A DNA stretch of 64,000 nt from Fimbriimonadales bacterium (GTDB lineage Bacteria; Armatimonadota; Fimbriimonadia; Fimbriimonadales; Fimbriimonadaceae). The DNA lies in contig JAOACB010000001.1 in assembly GCA_026418055.1 (NCBI GenBank), positions 80,715 through 144,714 on the forward strand. Reading direction: 5' to 3'. The translations under genes and the position numbers were made by a program. The notes under the pieces are model-generated. The model saw only the letters and a list, made by a program, of their open reading frames with translations. It did not search any database and was not told the origin of the DNA. Below are positions 45,395 through 54,336 of this stretch, in pieces (position 1 is the first letter of the stretch; every line of letters begins with the position of its first letter).

Positions 45395-47635
45395 ATGAAG
45401 CTCTCGCTGTGGCCGTTTCTTGGCATCGTCGCCTCGGCTTGCTCCGCGCAGACTCCCGGCACCTGGGCCTTCGATCCGAAGCCGGACGGCTTCAGCCCCG
45501 CCGCGGCGTTCGACCTGAGGTCCCTCAACGAGCGCGTTGCGGGGGAATCGGGCTACGTCCGCGTCGATGCCAACGGAGACTTCGTGCTCGGCAACGGCAA
45601 GCCGGTGCGCTTCTGGTGTGTGAACACGGACGTCGGCAGGGAGAAGCCGTTCGTCGTTCGGCCCTTGGGAAGGCAGACCGAGCCCGACCTCGACCGCCAC
45701 GCGCGCTTCTTGGCCAAGCGCGGCGTGAACATGGTGCGGGCCCACACGCACATGAACCCCAAGCCGGATCAGGATCCGCGGGGGATCGACGAAAAGGAGC
45801 GCGACTGGGTGTGGCGCTTGGTGGCCGCGATGAAGAAGCAGGGCATCTACACCACCGTTTCGCCGTACTGGGCGGTGACCTGCAAGATCGGGCGCAACTG
45901 GGGCATCGAAGGGGGAGAGCAGGATTCCTTCGGTCTGCTGTTCTTCGACGAAAAGCTGCAGGAGTATTACAAGGGTTGGCTCCGCCAGTTGCTGGCGCCT
46001 CCAAACCCCTACACGGGCGTGCCCTTGGCCAAGGATCCCGCGCTGGCGATCTTCCAGCTTCAGAACGAGGACAGTCTGCTCTTCTGGACCGCCAACAGCC
46101 TGAAGCCCGAGCAGAAGCGCAAGCTGGGGCGCAAGTTCGCTCAGTGGGCGGCGAAGAAGTACGGATCCCTTCCGGCTGCCCGCCAGGCGTGGGGAGGCTT
46201 CAGCGCCGATGGAGACGACTGGCAGGCGGGAGTGCTCGGACTGCGCAACCTCTGGGAGCTCACGCAACCCCGGCAGGCCGCCAGCACGAGGCGGCTCAGC
46301 GACCAGCTGCAGTTCGTCACCGAGACCATGCGCGCGTTCAACGCGGAGATGGTGCGGTATCTGCGGGAGGAGTTGGGTTGCAAGGCCTTGGTGAATCCCG
46401 GCAACTGGACCACGGCGGACAACCTGCGGTTGATGGACGCGGAGCGGTGGTCGTACACAGCCGGTGAGGTGCTCGCCGTCAACCGTTACCTGGGTGGAGT
46501 GCACGTGGGCCCCAACGAGGGATGGGCGATCCAGAACGGCGACAAGTTCACGAGCGACAGCGTTCTGAGAGATCCGGCGATCCTCGCGATCAACCTGAAG
46601 CAGGTGGTGGGAAGACCGATGCTGGTGACCGAGAGCGCCTGGGTCATGCCCAACGGCAACGCGGCGGAAGGCCCGTTCCTCGTGGCCGCCTACTCTTCGT
46701 TGAGCGGCGTCGACGGCTACTACTGGTTCGCCACCGGAGACGACGAGTGGACGCCTCCTCAGTCGGCCAACGGCTACAACCCGAGCCAGAAGAAGTGGAC
46801 GTTCGGTTATCCCGACATGCTCGGGCAGTTCCCGGCGGCCGCGTTGCTGTATCGCATGGGTTACGTCAAGCGGGGCGATCCGGTCGTGCGCGAGCAGAGG
46901 CCCCTCGAGGACATCTGGGCGGGGACCGTTCCGGTGATCGCCGAGGAGAAGGGCTTCGACCCGAACCGGATGCAGGGCGCGTTCTCGCCCCGCACGAACG
47001 TCCCGGGAGGGGTGAACCCCCTCGCGTACTTCGCCGGCCCCGTGACGGTCGAGTATGGCGGCGATCCGTCCAAGACCTTCGTGCATCCGTCGCTCAAGAC
47101 GCTGCTGAACGGCGGATCGAAGGTTGTTCGCAGCGTGACCGGGGAGCTGTCTCTGGACTACGGCAAGGGGCTGTGCACGTTGGACGCTCCCAAAGCGCAA
47201 GGAGCGGTGGGCTGGTTTGCAGGCTTGCCGCAGCCGGTGCGGCTGTCGGCGGTGACGCTGACGTGCCAGAACCGATTCGCCTCGATTTTGGCGGTGTCGC
47301 TGGACGACAAGCCTCTCGCCGAGTCGCGGAGGGTGCTGGTGCAAGTGGGTACGCGCTCCCGACCGACCGACTGGCAGGAGCGTGCGGTGCGCTTCGAGGC
47401 GGGCGGAGCGACCTTCGACGGTTTCGAGGTGGTGAACTATGGCAGGGCTCCCTGGCGCGTCGAGTCCGCGCAGGGGGCGCTCTGGATCCGCAATCCCCAC
47501 CTGACCAAGGCGACGCTGTTGGACGAAAACGGCATGCGCACGTCGTCGGGGTCCCTCACCAGGCAGGGAGGCACCGTGCGCGTGGAGCTTCCGAAGAACA
47601 GCCTGTACCTGATCCTGGAGGCGGGTGGCTCGTGA
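45395..47635 (+). CDS. Secreted clan GH-A-like glycoside hydrolase, family unassigned
   Basis: A 746-residue protein with a signal peptide (MKLSLWPFLGIVASACSA, possibly lipoprotein-like). The central (beta/alpha)8 domain has RFWCVNTDVG, HARFLAKRGVNMVRAHTHMN, an acid/base candidate Glu225 in FQLQNEDSLLFW and a nucleophile candidate Glu413 in MLVTESAWVMPN, the spacing expected of retaining clan A enzymes. A C-terminal beta-rich domain of about 200 residues follows. I cannot place it in a numbered GH family. It overlaps the beta-helix gene (GTGA). Confidence 0.78.
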   Translation: MKLSLWPFLGIVASACSAQTPGTWAFDPKPDGFSPAAAFDLRSLNERVAGESGYVRVDANGDFVLGNGKPVRFWCVNTDVGREKPFVVRPLGRQTEPDLDRHARFLAKRGVNMVRAHTHMNPKPDQDPRGIDEKERDWVWRLVAAMKKQGIYTTVSPYWAVTCKIGRNWGIEGGEQDSFGLLFFDEKLQEYYKGWLRQLLAPPNPYTGVPLAKDPALAIFQLQNEDSLLFWTANSLKPEQKRKLGRKFAQWAAKKYGSLPAARQAWGGFSADGDDWQAGVLGLRNLWELTQPRQAASTRRLSDQLQFVTETMRAFNAEMVRYLREELGCKALVNPGNWTTADNLRLMDAERWSYTAGEVLAVNRYLGGVHVGPNEGWAIQNGDKFTSDSVLRDPAILAINLKQVVGRPMLVTESAWVMPNGNAAEGPFLVAAYSSLSGVDGYYWFATGDDEWTPPQSANGYNPSQKKWTFGYPDMLGQFPAAALLYRMGYVKRGDPVVREQRPLEDIWAGTVPVIAEEKGFDPNRMQGAFSPRTNVPGGVNPLAYFAGPVTVEYGGDPSKTFVHPSLKTLLNGGSKVVRSVTGELSLDYGKGLCTLDAPKAQGAVGWFAGLPQPVRLSAVTLTCQNRFASILAVSLDDKPLAESRRVLVQVGTRSRPTDWQERAVRFEAGGATFDGFEVVNYGRAPWRVESAQGALWIRNPHLTKATLLDENGMRTSSGSLTRQGGTVRVELPKNSLYLILEAGGS

Positions 47636-49002
47636 TCCAGCTCGTTGGTGTGGTTCTCGTGGCAACGGTGGGCCGCACGCTCTGGGTTTCGCCCCAGCCC
47701 GGTCCGGAGGGGGACGGCAGCCGCGAAAGGCCCTTCCGATCCGTTCATCGGGCGGTGGAGGCGGCAGTTCCCGGCGACGAGGTGGTGTTTCTAGGGGGGC
47801 GCTACGCCATGCGCGACTTCGTGGTCGTCACGCAGAAGGGCGGGCCCGGCCGATGGCTGACGCTGCGCGCGGCCGATCGGCAGAGACCGGTGTTCGACTT
47901 CTCGTCCGTGAAGCCGAAGCGTCAGCCTTGGACCGGCGGCTTCCACGCCAAGGGCGCCTCCCACGTGCGCTTCGTGCGGCTGGAGATCGTTGAAAGCCAC
48001 GCTTGCGGGCTACTGATCTCCGATGGTTGCGAAGCGATCGACGTGGTGGAATGCACGTTCCGCAGGACCTTCATGCCCGGCATCGGGGCTTGGAACAGCC
48101 ATAGGGTGCGCATCGTGGGCAACGATGTCAGCCGTGCGAACGATCCGTCGATGCGCCTTTGGGGCGATCCCAACGAGGAATGTCCGCACGAGGCGATCAG
48201 CGTGGCCGGTGTGAAGGGCTTCGAAGTCGCTTGGAATCGGGTGCACGATTCGGTCAAGGAGGGCATCGACGTGAAGGAGGTGAGCGCCCACGGTACGGTG
48301 CACCACAACCTGGTGGAGGACCTCCACCGACAGGCGTACTACGCCGACGCTTGGTTCGGCCTGCTGGAGGACGTCGAGTTCTTCTCGAACGTGGCAAGGC
48401 GGTGTGAGTGGGGCATGGTGGTTTCCGTGGAGGGCCGCGGCTCCGAGCTGGCCAACGTGAGGATCCGCCACAACGTGTTCCATGACAACCGGGCCTCTGG
48501 CGTGTTCTTCGGGCGGTGGGGCGCCGATGGGCCCCGCCGAGCCGTTACGATCGAGCACAACACGCTGGTTCGCAACGGTCGGCTTCGGCATTGGGCGGGG
48601 GCAACCGGCAACATCGATCTCCGCTCGCCGAACGCGCGGGATGTGGTGGTCCGGCGCAACCTGCTGGTTGCGGGAGCGGGCTTCCAGATGGCGGCTTTCT
48701 CCGCAGATCCGTCCCTGCTGAACGCCAAGGGCTGGGAACTCGCGTCCAACCGGTTCGACCGATGGGTGGCCGCCCCGCTCGAGGACAACCCCTATGGCCC
48801 CGCTCACGTTCTGGATGGATCCGAACCCTCGTTCGGGCCCGTGGCGTTCGAGAACGAGGCCACGGGCCTTTGGAGGCCAAGGGATCGATCCCTGCGGTTC
48901 GGGGCTTTGCCCGAGGGGGCGGCAAAGCTTCCCGGACCGCCGCCGACGCTGGAGGGCTTTCCAGCCTACAAGCCCTCCAGGCGCCTGCATCCCTTGTTCT
49001 AG
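47632..49002 (+). CDS. Right-handed parallel beta-helix protein (polysaccharide lyase-like)
   Basis: A 456-residue exported protein: short hydrophobic N-terminus (VIQLVGVVLVATVG), then the start of a DUF1565/pectate-lyase-type helix (LWVSPQPGPEGDGSRERPFR, AVEAAVPGDEVVFLGGRYAM) and a series of parallel beta-helix repeats with HNxF/HNTL-like rungs (VHHNLVED, IRHNVFHDNRAS, IEHNTLVRNG). Such proteins are lyases, hydrolases or epimerases of acidic polysaccharides. GTG 47632 overlaps the glycosidase stop, so both act together. No specific catalytic residues can be assigned. Confidence 0.82.
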   Translation: MIQLVGVVLVATVGRTLWVSPQPGPEGDGSRERPFRSVHRAVEAAVPGDEVVFLGGRYAMRDFVVVTQKGGPGRWLTLRAADRQRPVFDFSSVKPKRQPWTGGFHAKGASHVRFVRLEIVESHACGLLISDGCEAIDVVECTFRRTFMPGIGAWNSHRVRIVGNDVSRANDPSMRLWGDPNEECPHEAISVAGVKGFEVAWNRVHDSVKEGIDVKEVSAHGTVHHNLVEDLHRQAYYADAWFGLLEDVEFFSNVARRCEWGMVVSVEGRGSELANVRIRHNVFHDNRASGVFFGRWGADGPRRAVTIEHNTLVRNGRLRHWAGATGNIDLRSPNARDVVVRRNLLVAGAGFQMAAFSADPSLLNAKGWELASNRFDRWVAAPLEDNPYGPAHVLDGSEPSFGPVAFENEATGLWRPRDRSLRFGALPEGAAKLPGPPPTLEGFPAYKPSRRLHPLF

Positions 49003-49027
49003 ACCACTGGACCCTGGACTGTCGTTG

Positions 49028-51340
49028 CTATCGTGCGGGACCGGCTAGGATGCCGTACACCGCCGCCGCGGGCGCGGTGTTCTGGTGGATGGTGAACTCG
49101 TTTGTCAGAGGGGAACAGCGGTTCTCGTACCACCTTTCGGCACCAGGCCAGAGATCGACCTTGGGATGCAGCGTCTGGTTCGGCCAGTCTGCGTCCCATG
49201 GGCCGTCACCGAGATCCTTCATCTTCCGCCAAGGGCCGTACGGAATGATGCCGGGGTGCGGCTGGCCCTTGCCGTTGTACCAAGCGTCCATATGGAAGAC
49301 GTGTACGGGGTGCCGCTCGCCCAGGCCGGTCATCCACACCATGTTCAGCGGGTTGCATCCGAGGAAGTAGTCCGCGGTGGTGTGGAGAGCCGTCCAATAC
49401 TCTCTGGCCTTGGCCTCGTCGGCGCCGCGGGTCAGCGCCCAACCAACCGCCAGCTCCATGCCGTGCGGAGTGGTCTGTTGGCCGACGAGCATGGGGAACC
49501 ACAGGTTGCCGCCCCACCGCATGGCTCGCTGCCGCGCGGCTTCCAGGCTGTGGTCGGCCACGCGCAGCACCATCGTCCGGGCGGTCGCCAGGGTGTCCGG
49601 GGAGGGCTGAGACTTCCAGCCGGGCAACGCGAGCAGCGCGGGGCCGAACAGGTTCTCCAGCCACGGATCGCTACCCTTGACGGCCTCGAGGTCCGCGGAA
49701 GCCTGCTGAAGGTACCGCCGCTCTCCTGTGAGGCGGAACAGCGCCGCGGCGGCGTACAGACGGGCTTGGCGAAGCTCGTCACCGGCCCGGGTGCCTCCGT
49801 TGCGCATCGCCCAGTCGAACGCCTCCCGCGCCTCGCGAGCCCAATCGACACCTTCCGGATCCTTCTTCCCGATCTTGCCGATCACGTGCGCCAGCTGGGC
49901 GGCGGCGCCCGCGTAGCGAAGCGTGGAGTCCGGATCCTCGCCGCTCACCACCCAAGTGCGCTGGACGTCCTCATAGCTCGGCACACCCTCTCCGTCCGTG
50001 CCGAATGCGTCGCCCGCCACCCGCAGGCCCACGCCCCCGGTGCCCCATCCCTTGCGGAGGAGCTCGTGCCTCAGCCGGTGGCAGAAGCGGGGCAGCCAGG
50101 CTGCCTCATCCACGATGTCCGGCAGGCCGTTGCCGCTCTCCGGGATGTTCAGCTCGCCGTCCTGGAAGTTCTGCGGGGCGATCTCGTACGCGAGGAGCAG
50201 CTCCTGAGCCACGCGGATGTGGGTAGGGTAGCTGTCCCAGTCGCCGGCATCCTGATACCAGCCCCAGACGTCGAGCGGGCCCTTGAACCCTGCCTCGAGC
50301 TTGGCGCGGTCCCCGGCCTCGGAGCCCCAATCCTGCCACTGGACGGTCGTGTACATCAGCTTGCCGCGGAAACCCGGGGTCTTCTGAGGGTTGTGGGGGG
50401 CCGGGCGCTCGAACTCGGTGTACGGCTTGGTCAGGGCGATGCCGCTGCGGTTGTGGTACAGCCCTCGAGCGGCGATCCGGAACGGCTCTCGGTAGGCGTC
50501 CGGCCGCACGTCGAAGGGGAACGAGCAACCGACGCCCTCGATGGCGAGCACATAGGTTCCAGGCTGGCGGAACGAGCTGAAATCGCACTCGGCCGTGTCG
50601 GCTCCGACGAAATTCTGGTTGGGGGTTTCGTCTGGCTGATTGGTCTCGGGATCCGTCGCCGTTCGTCGGAAGGCGACTTTGCCTTCGAAGGCGCGCTCGC
50701 CAGTCTTGACGTCGACGATCCAGAACCGTCTTCCGACGAACGGTTCGACGTCCAGCCCCCCTCCGTCGCCGAGCCAGTGGGAGAGGTAGCCGAACTTGGC
50801 GGGCGCGTTGGTGGCGTAGCCGACCATGTTCACGTGCACCGCCTCGGACCGCGTGCGCCCAGGGTCGAAGCGGAAGGTCGCGCTCTGCGGGCCCTTGGTG
50901 GCGAGCCGTCCCACCTCTACCGAGTAGGACTTGCCTGGGGTCATCGGCTGGGACAGATGCAGGTAGATCCAGTGCTCCTTCGTATGATCCGGGCGGTTGT
51001 TGACGGTGCGGTTGTTGACCCAGGAATCCACGAACCAGGCGAAATCCGTACCTTTGGACTTTCGAGAGACCCTCAGGATGCGGACCGACGAGAAGCCGGT
51101 GTCGTCCGCCGAGGACACGCGGTACGAGGAGGCCAGTGACGCCCTCACGGAGTCGAGAGGCGAGATGACGACGGTCTCGTCCGATCGCTTCTGACCCTTG
51201 CCATGGTGCACCACGTGTCCCTCGTCGAAGTGCACCATCACGATCCGCTCGGTGAGCGGCAAAACCTCCTTGAGCTCGGCGGCTCGAGCGGCAGGTGCCG
51301 CGAGGAGGAGAAGACCCCAGAGCGACTTTCCGCGAATCAT
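49028..51340 (-). CDS. GH9 family endoglucanase-like glycoside hydrolase
   Basis: A 770-residue secreted protein. After a signal peptide (MIRGKSLWGLLLLAAPAARA) and an N-terminal beta-rich region comes a CelD_N-like Ig domain (MVGYATNAPAKFGYL) and an (alpha/alpha)6 GH9 domain. It shows GLYHNRSGIAL, the catalytic Asp region GWYQDAGDWDSYPTH (about residue 365), DYFLGCNPLNMVWMTGLG and a C-terminal acid candidate in LTNEFTIHQNTAP. GH9 enzymes cleave beta-1,4-glucans or related glycans. ATG 51340 is chosen over the longer frame to 51361 because TAGGAT sits 5 nt upstream. Confidence 0.9.
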   Translation of the reverse strand: MIRGKSLWGLLLLAAPAARAAELKEVLPLTERIVMVHFDEGHVVHHGKGQKRSDETVVISPLDSVRASLASSYRVSSADDTGFSSVRILRVSRKSKGTDFAWFVDSWVNNRTVNNRPDHTKEHWIYLHLSQPMTPGKSYSVEVGRLATKGPQSATFRFDPGRTRSEAVHVNMVGYATNAPAKFGYLSHWLGDGGGLDVEPFVGRRFWIVDVKTGERAFEGKVAFRRTATDPETNQPDETPNQNFVGADTAECDFSSFRQPGTYVLAIEGVGCSFPFDVRPDAYREPFRIAARGLYHNRSGIALTKPYTEFERPAPHNPQKTPGFRGKLMYTTVQWQDWGSEAGDRAKLEAGFKGPLDVWGWYQDAGDWDSYPTHIRVAQELLLAYEIAPQNFQDGELNIPESGNGLPDIVDEAAWLPRFCHRLRHELLRKGWGTGGVGLRVAGDAFGTDGEGVPSYEDVQRTWVVSGEDPDSTLRYAGAAAQLAHVIGKIGKKDPEGVDWAREAREAFDWAMRNGGTRAGDELRQARLYAAAALFRLTGERRYLQQASADLEAVKGSDPWLENLFGPALLALPGWKSQPSPDTLATARTMVLRVADHSLEAARQRAMRWGGNLWFPMLVGQQTTPHGMELAVGWALTRGADEAKAREYWTALHTTADYFLGCNPLNMVWMTGLGERHPVHVFHMDAWYNGKGQPHPGIIPYGPWRKMKDLGDGPWDADWPNQTLHPKVDLWPGAERWYENRCSPLTNEFTIHQNTAPAAAVYGILAGPAR

Positions 51341-51345
51341 GGCTA

Positions 51346-51351
51346 ATCCTA
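51346..51351 (-). promoter_or_regulatory. Leaderless -10 of the GH9 gene (TAGGAT)
   Basis: On the minus strand TAGGAT is followed by 5 nt and then ATG 51340. Confidence 0.55.
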
Positions 51352-51386
51352 CACAAACCAAGGCCGCCTACGCTCGTCGAGTGTGC

Positions 51387-51392
51387 TATCGT
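51387..51392 (+). promoter_or_regulatory. -10-like hexamer of the CE15-like esterase (TATCGT)
   Basis: TATCGT lies 11 nt before ATG 51404, so the leader would be at most a few nucleotides. Confidence 0.4.
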
Positions 51393-51403
51393 GAGCCATC
51401 GCG

Positions 51404-52471
51404 ATGGGCCAGAAGCCGACCTTTCCCGATCTACTGACGTGCGACGACGGCCGACCCGTCGCCGATCCTGGGACTTGGTGGCGGAGCCGAGTGCCCGAGC
51501 TTTGGGGCCACTTGGAACGAATCCAGTACGGGCGACGTCCGGACTTTGGTTGTCTCGACGTGATCGCTCTGGGAGTCTGGGAGAACCCCTTCGGTTTCAC
51601 CCAGGTGGATCGCTTGGAGTTCCGATCGGGAGTTCGGGCCTACTTGGCGGTCTTTTGGCCGGACGCCGAGGGCCCCTTCCCCGCGTTCGTCGGGCTGAAC
51701 TTCAAAGGCATCCACACGGTTTGGGCTGAGTCCAACCTGCCCGTGGAGCCGCCCAACCCTGCTCCGCCCGGGAGCCAGGCGGCCGCCTGGCCGCTGGAGC
51801 TCATCCTGGGTTCGGGATTCGCCCTGGCCACGGCGTGGTACGAGTCGTTCTGTCCTGACGACCCGTCGGAGGCCGAGCGGTTGCACGCGCAGGGCACCAC
51901 CGCGCTCTCGCTGTGGGCGGAGGCGCTCACCCGGATCCGCAGCGTCGTGAGCTTGAACCCGCTCTGTCGCGCCGAGCAGATCGTGGCGATCGGCCACTCT
52001 CGCCTCGGCAAGGCCGCTCTGCTGGCCTGCGCCAGGGACGGGAAGTTCGCGGCTTGCGTGCCGATCCAATCGGGGACCGGCGGCGCGGCTCCCAGCAGGA
52101 CGTCGACCGGCGAGACGGTGGCGGACATCACCCGCGTCTTTCCCCACTGGTTCCTGCCCGAGTTCGCCGGCTATGCCGGCCGCGAGGACGACCTGCCCAT
52201 CGATCAGCACGCGCTGATCGCCCTGTGCGCGCCCCGGCCGATCCTCCTGCTGAACGCCGAGGAGGACGCTTGGGCCAACCCCAACGGCCAGAGGGACATG
52301 CTCGAGCTGGCCAAACCGGTCTACCGGCTCTTCGGCGCCGAGGACACGTTGGAGTGGCATCTTCGCCGGGGCAAGCACGAGGTTCTGCCGGACGACTGGG
52401 AGCGGGCCATCGCCTTCGCGAAGTACAGGTTGAAGGGCAGAACGGAGGCTCGGCGCAACATGCCTTGCTGA
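51404..52471 (+). CDS. Alpha/beta-hydrolase carbohydrate esterase (CE15 / acetyl-xylan esterase-like)
   Basis: A 355-residue alpha/beta hydrolase without a signal peptide. The nucleophile elbow is IVAIGHSRLGKAALLACARD, close to the G-x-S-R-x-G-K elbow of CE15 glucuronoyl esterases, followed by QSGTGGAA, LPIDQHALIALCAPRPILLL (catalytic acid region) and the histidine in RRGKHEVLPDDW. CE15 enzymes release glucuronoyl esters that join xylan to lignin. A cytoplasmic location would be unusual for that role, so acetyl esterase activity is also possible. It is divergent from the GH9 gene. Confidence 0.8.
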   Translation: MGQKPTFPDLLTCDDGRPVADPGTWWRSRVPELWGHLERIQYGRRPDFGCLDVIALGVWENPFGFTQVDRLEFRSGVRAYLAVFWPDAEGPFPAFVGLNFKGIHTVWAESNLPVEPPNPAPPGSQAAAWPLELILGSGFALATAWYESFCPDDPSEAERLHAQGTTALSLWAEALTRIRSVVSLNPLCRAEQIVAIGHSRLGKAALLACARDGKFAACVPIQSGTGGAAPSRTSTGETVADITRVFPHWFLPEFAGYAGREDDLPIDQHALIALCAPRPILLLNAEEDAWANPNGQRDMLELAKPVYRLFGAEDTLEWHLRRGKHEVLPDDWERAIAFAKYRLKGRTEARRNMPC

Positions 52472-52482
52472 GGCTGGGCCGG

Positions 52483-53022
52483 TTAGTCCGATCCTCCGCC
52501 GATCAGCCTGTCCAGCTCGGCTTCGCCCAGGCGTTCGAGCGACTCGTGGATCGCCCTGCGCTCAGCCTCGCGCTGCGACCGTTGCTCCCGCCGTGCCTTG
52601 CCTTCCAGGAATCGGATCTTCTCCTCGTGCGTCTCGCAGAGCAAACGAGGCACGGGAGTGGGTTTGCCATCCTTGATGGCGACCATCGTGACGCGCGCGG
52701 TGTTGGTGTGCCGCCGCTCTCCTGTCAAAACGTCCTCGGCCTCCACTTCGACCGTGACCTCGACGCTGGTGCGTCCGGCGTAGCTCACGAAGCCGGTCAG
52801 CACCACCACGTCGCCGATCTCGATCGGTCGAATGAAGTCGACGCGGTCGAAGCTGGCCGTCACGCACACGTTGCCGGCGAAACGGGAGGCCACCGTGTAG
52901 GCCAGCAGGTCGATCATCGACAGGATCGCGCCGCCGAACGCCTTGCCGTACATGTTGGCGTGGTTGGGCGTGACCACCTGCGCCATCTGCATGCGCGTAT
53001 CGGCGGCGCGCTTGGCTTCCAT
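52483..53022 (-). CDS. Acyl-CoA thioesterase, hotdog fold
   Basis: A 179-residue YciA/BACH-type thioesterase: MAQVVTPNHANMYGKAFGGAI with the catalytic region of hotdog thioesterases, LLAYTVASRFAGNVCVTASF, DVVVLTGFVSYAGRTSVEVT and TGERRHTNTARVTMVAI. The C-terminal 45 residues form a charged coiled-coil tail. It hydrolyses acyl-CoA, chain length unknown. It follows tpiA after 4 nt in an osmC-tpiA-thioesterase run and converges with the esterase (11 bp). Confidence 0.92.
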   Translation of the reverse strand: MEAKRAADTRMQMAQVVTPNHANMYGKAFGGAILSMIDLLAYTVASRFAGNVCVTASFDRVDFIRPIEIGDVVVLTGFVSYAGRTSVEVTVEVEAEDVLTGERRHTNTARVTMVAIKDGKPTPVPRLLCETHEEKIRFLEGKARREQRSQREAERRAIHESLERLGEAELDRLIGGGSD

Positions 53023-53026
53023 GCCG

Positions 53027-53821
53027 TCAAACGGCGCTCAGCACGATGGCGGTGAAGTCGTTCGGATCCAGGCTGGCGCCGCCGACCAAGCCGCCGTCGA
53101 TGTCGGGCTGGCTGAACAGCTCCTTGCTGTTGGATCCTTTGACGCTGCCGCCATACAGGATGCGGATGCCCTCCGCGGTCTGCTGGTCGTACAGGTCCGC
53201 GAGCGTTCTCCGGATCATGCCGCACACGCGGCTGGCTTCCTTCGCGTCGCACACTTGACCGGTGCCGATCGCCCAGACGGGCTCGTAGGCCACCGAGAAG
53301 GAGCCCAGCTCGCTGGCGTCGACGCCTTGAAGCGCTTCGCGGAGCTGCGTCTGAATGACGGAGTCGGTCTGACCGGCCTCGCGCTCCGCCAGGGTCTCTC
53401 CCACGCAAAGGATCGGCATGACCGAGTGGTACAGGAGAGCCTGAATCTTCTGGTTGACCGTTCTGTTGGTTTCGGCGAAGTAGCCGACATCGTCGGCGTC
53501 GATTTCCAGCTTGCCGAAGCGGCCCCGAGTCTCCGAGTGGCCCACGATGCACAGCTTGCAACCCGCGTCCGCGAGCATCGGTGCGCTGACGCATCCGGTG
53601 AACGCCCCGCTGTCCTTCCAGAACACGTTCTGAGCACCGACCGAGATCTGGGTGCCCTTGAGCGCTTGCACGACCGCGGCGATGCTGGTGTATGGGGGAC
53701 AAACCGCCACGTCGACGGCGTCCGTGGCCGAGAGCTTCTTCACGAGCGACTCGACCAGGGACAGCGCCTGGGGCTGGACCAGGTTCATCTTCCAGTTGCC
53801 GACGACGAGCTTTTTCCTCAC
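53027..53821 (-). CDS. tpiA: Triosephosphate isomerase
   Basis: A 264-residue TIM-barrel enzyme interconverting dihydroxyacetone phosphate and glyceraldehyde 3-phosphate. The active site is intact: Asn and Lys in VVGNWKMN, the electrophilic His in CIVGHSETR, Glu in VAYEPVWAIGTGQ and the phosphate loop GGLVGGASL with ILYGGSVKGSN before it. The GTG at 53821 lies 3 nt after the osmC-like gene, whose end supplies a GGGGG purine stretch. It is not linked here to gap or pgk. Confidence 0.96.
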   Translation of the reverse strand: MRKKLVVGNWKMNLVQPQALSLVESLVKKLSATDAVDVAVCPPYTSIAAVVQALKGTQISVGAQNVFWKDSGAFTGCVSAPMLADAGCKLCIVGHSETRGRFGKLEIDADDVGYFAETNRTVNQKIQALLYHSVMPILCVGETLAEREAGQTDSVIQTQLREALQGVDASELGSFSVAYEPVWAIGTGQVCDAKEASRVCGMIRRTLADLYDQQTAEGIRILYGGSVKGSNSKELFSQPDIDGGLVGGASLDPNDFTAIVLSAV

Positions 53822-53824
53822 TTC

Positions 53825-54280
53825 CTACCCCCTCTCGATGCGGGGCTCGACGACGATCTCAACCTTGTCGCGCACCGCGTTCGTGATGATACAGTATCCG
53901 TCGGCACGGTGCGCCATGTCGGTGGCCAGCTTCACGTGATCGTCGGTGGCGTCTGCGGACAGTCGGATGGTGGGTCGGATCGCGATCTTCTTGTAGGTGA
54001 ACTGTGCGCCGTTCTGCTCGACTTCGCCGAGCGCCTCGGTCTCGACGCCCAGCACGGGGATCTTTCGGTTGGCCGCGATGATCCCGAACGTGATCGTGTA
54101 ACAGGCGGCAACCGCGCTGGCGAGCAGCTCTTCGGGATTGGTGCCGTTTCCAGTGCCTTGGAACTCCCTCGGCACGGCGATCGGCATCTCGATGCCGCTG
54201 TGCTCGGGAGTCGCAACTCCCGAGCCGTCGCGTCCTCCGGACCAAACGACCTTGACGGGATAGGGGTGGATCTGTGCCAT
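53825..54280 (-). CDS. OsmC/Ohr family peroxidase-like protein
   Basis: A 151-residue OsmC-type protein with both redox cysteines: the first in LLASAVAACYTITFG and the second in RADGYCIITNAV. N-terminal VVWSGGRDGSGVATP and GTNPEELLASA are typical. It reduces organic hydroperoxides with thiols. ATG 54280 is set by a TAGAAT -10 six nt upstream. It heads the osmC-tpiA-thioesterase run and is divergent from the rtcB-like gene. Confidence 0.9.
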   Translation of the reverse strand: MAQIHPYPVKVVWSGGRDGSGVATPEHSGIEMPIAVPREFQGTGNGTNPEELLASAVAACYTITFGIIAANRKIPVLGVETEALGEVEQNGAQFTYKKIAIRPTIRLSADATDDHVKLATDMAHRADGYCIITNAVRDKVEIVVEPRIERG

Positions 54281-54286
54281 CGTTCG

Positions 54287-54292
54287 ATTCTA
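54287..54292 (-). promoter_or_regulatory. Leaderless -10 of the osmC-tpiA-thioesterase run (TAGAAT)
   Basis: On the minus strand TAGAAT is followed by 6 nt and then ATG 54280. Confidence 0.55.
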
Positions 54293-54336
54293 CTGGGAAG
54301 CCACCGAGGGCGTTCCTCCGTGGCGCCGAGGCGAGC

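Noticed and set aside
45371..47665. A 764-codon minus-strand open frame antisense to the 45.4 kb glycosidase
   Set aside because: Low-complexity Arg/His/Leu/Val translation with no domain; the plus-strand frame has a signal peptide and catalytic motifs.
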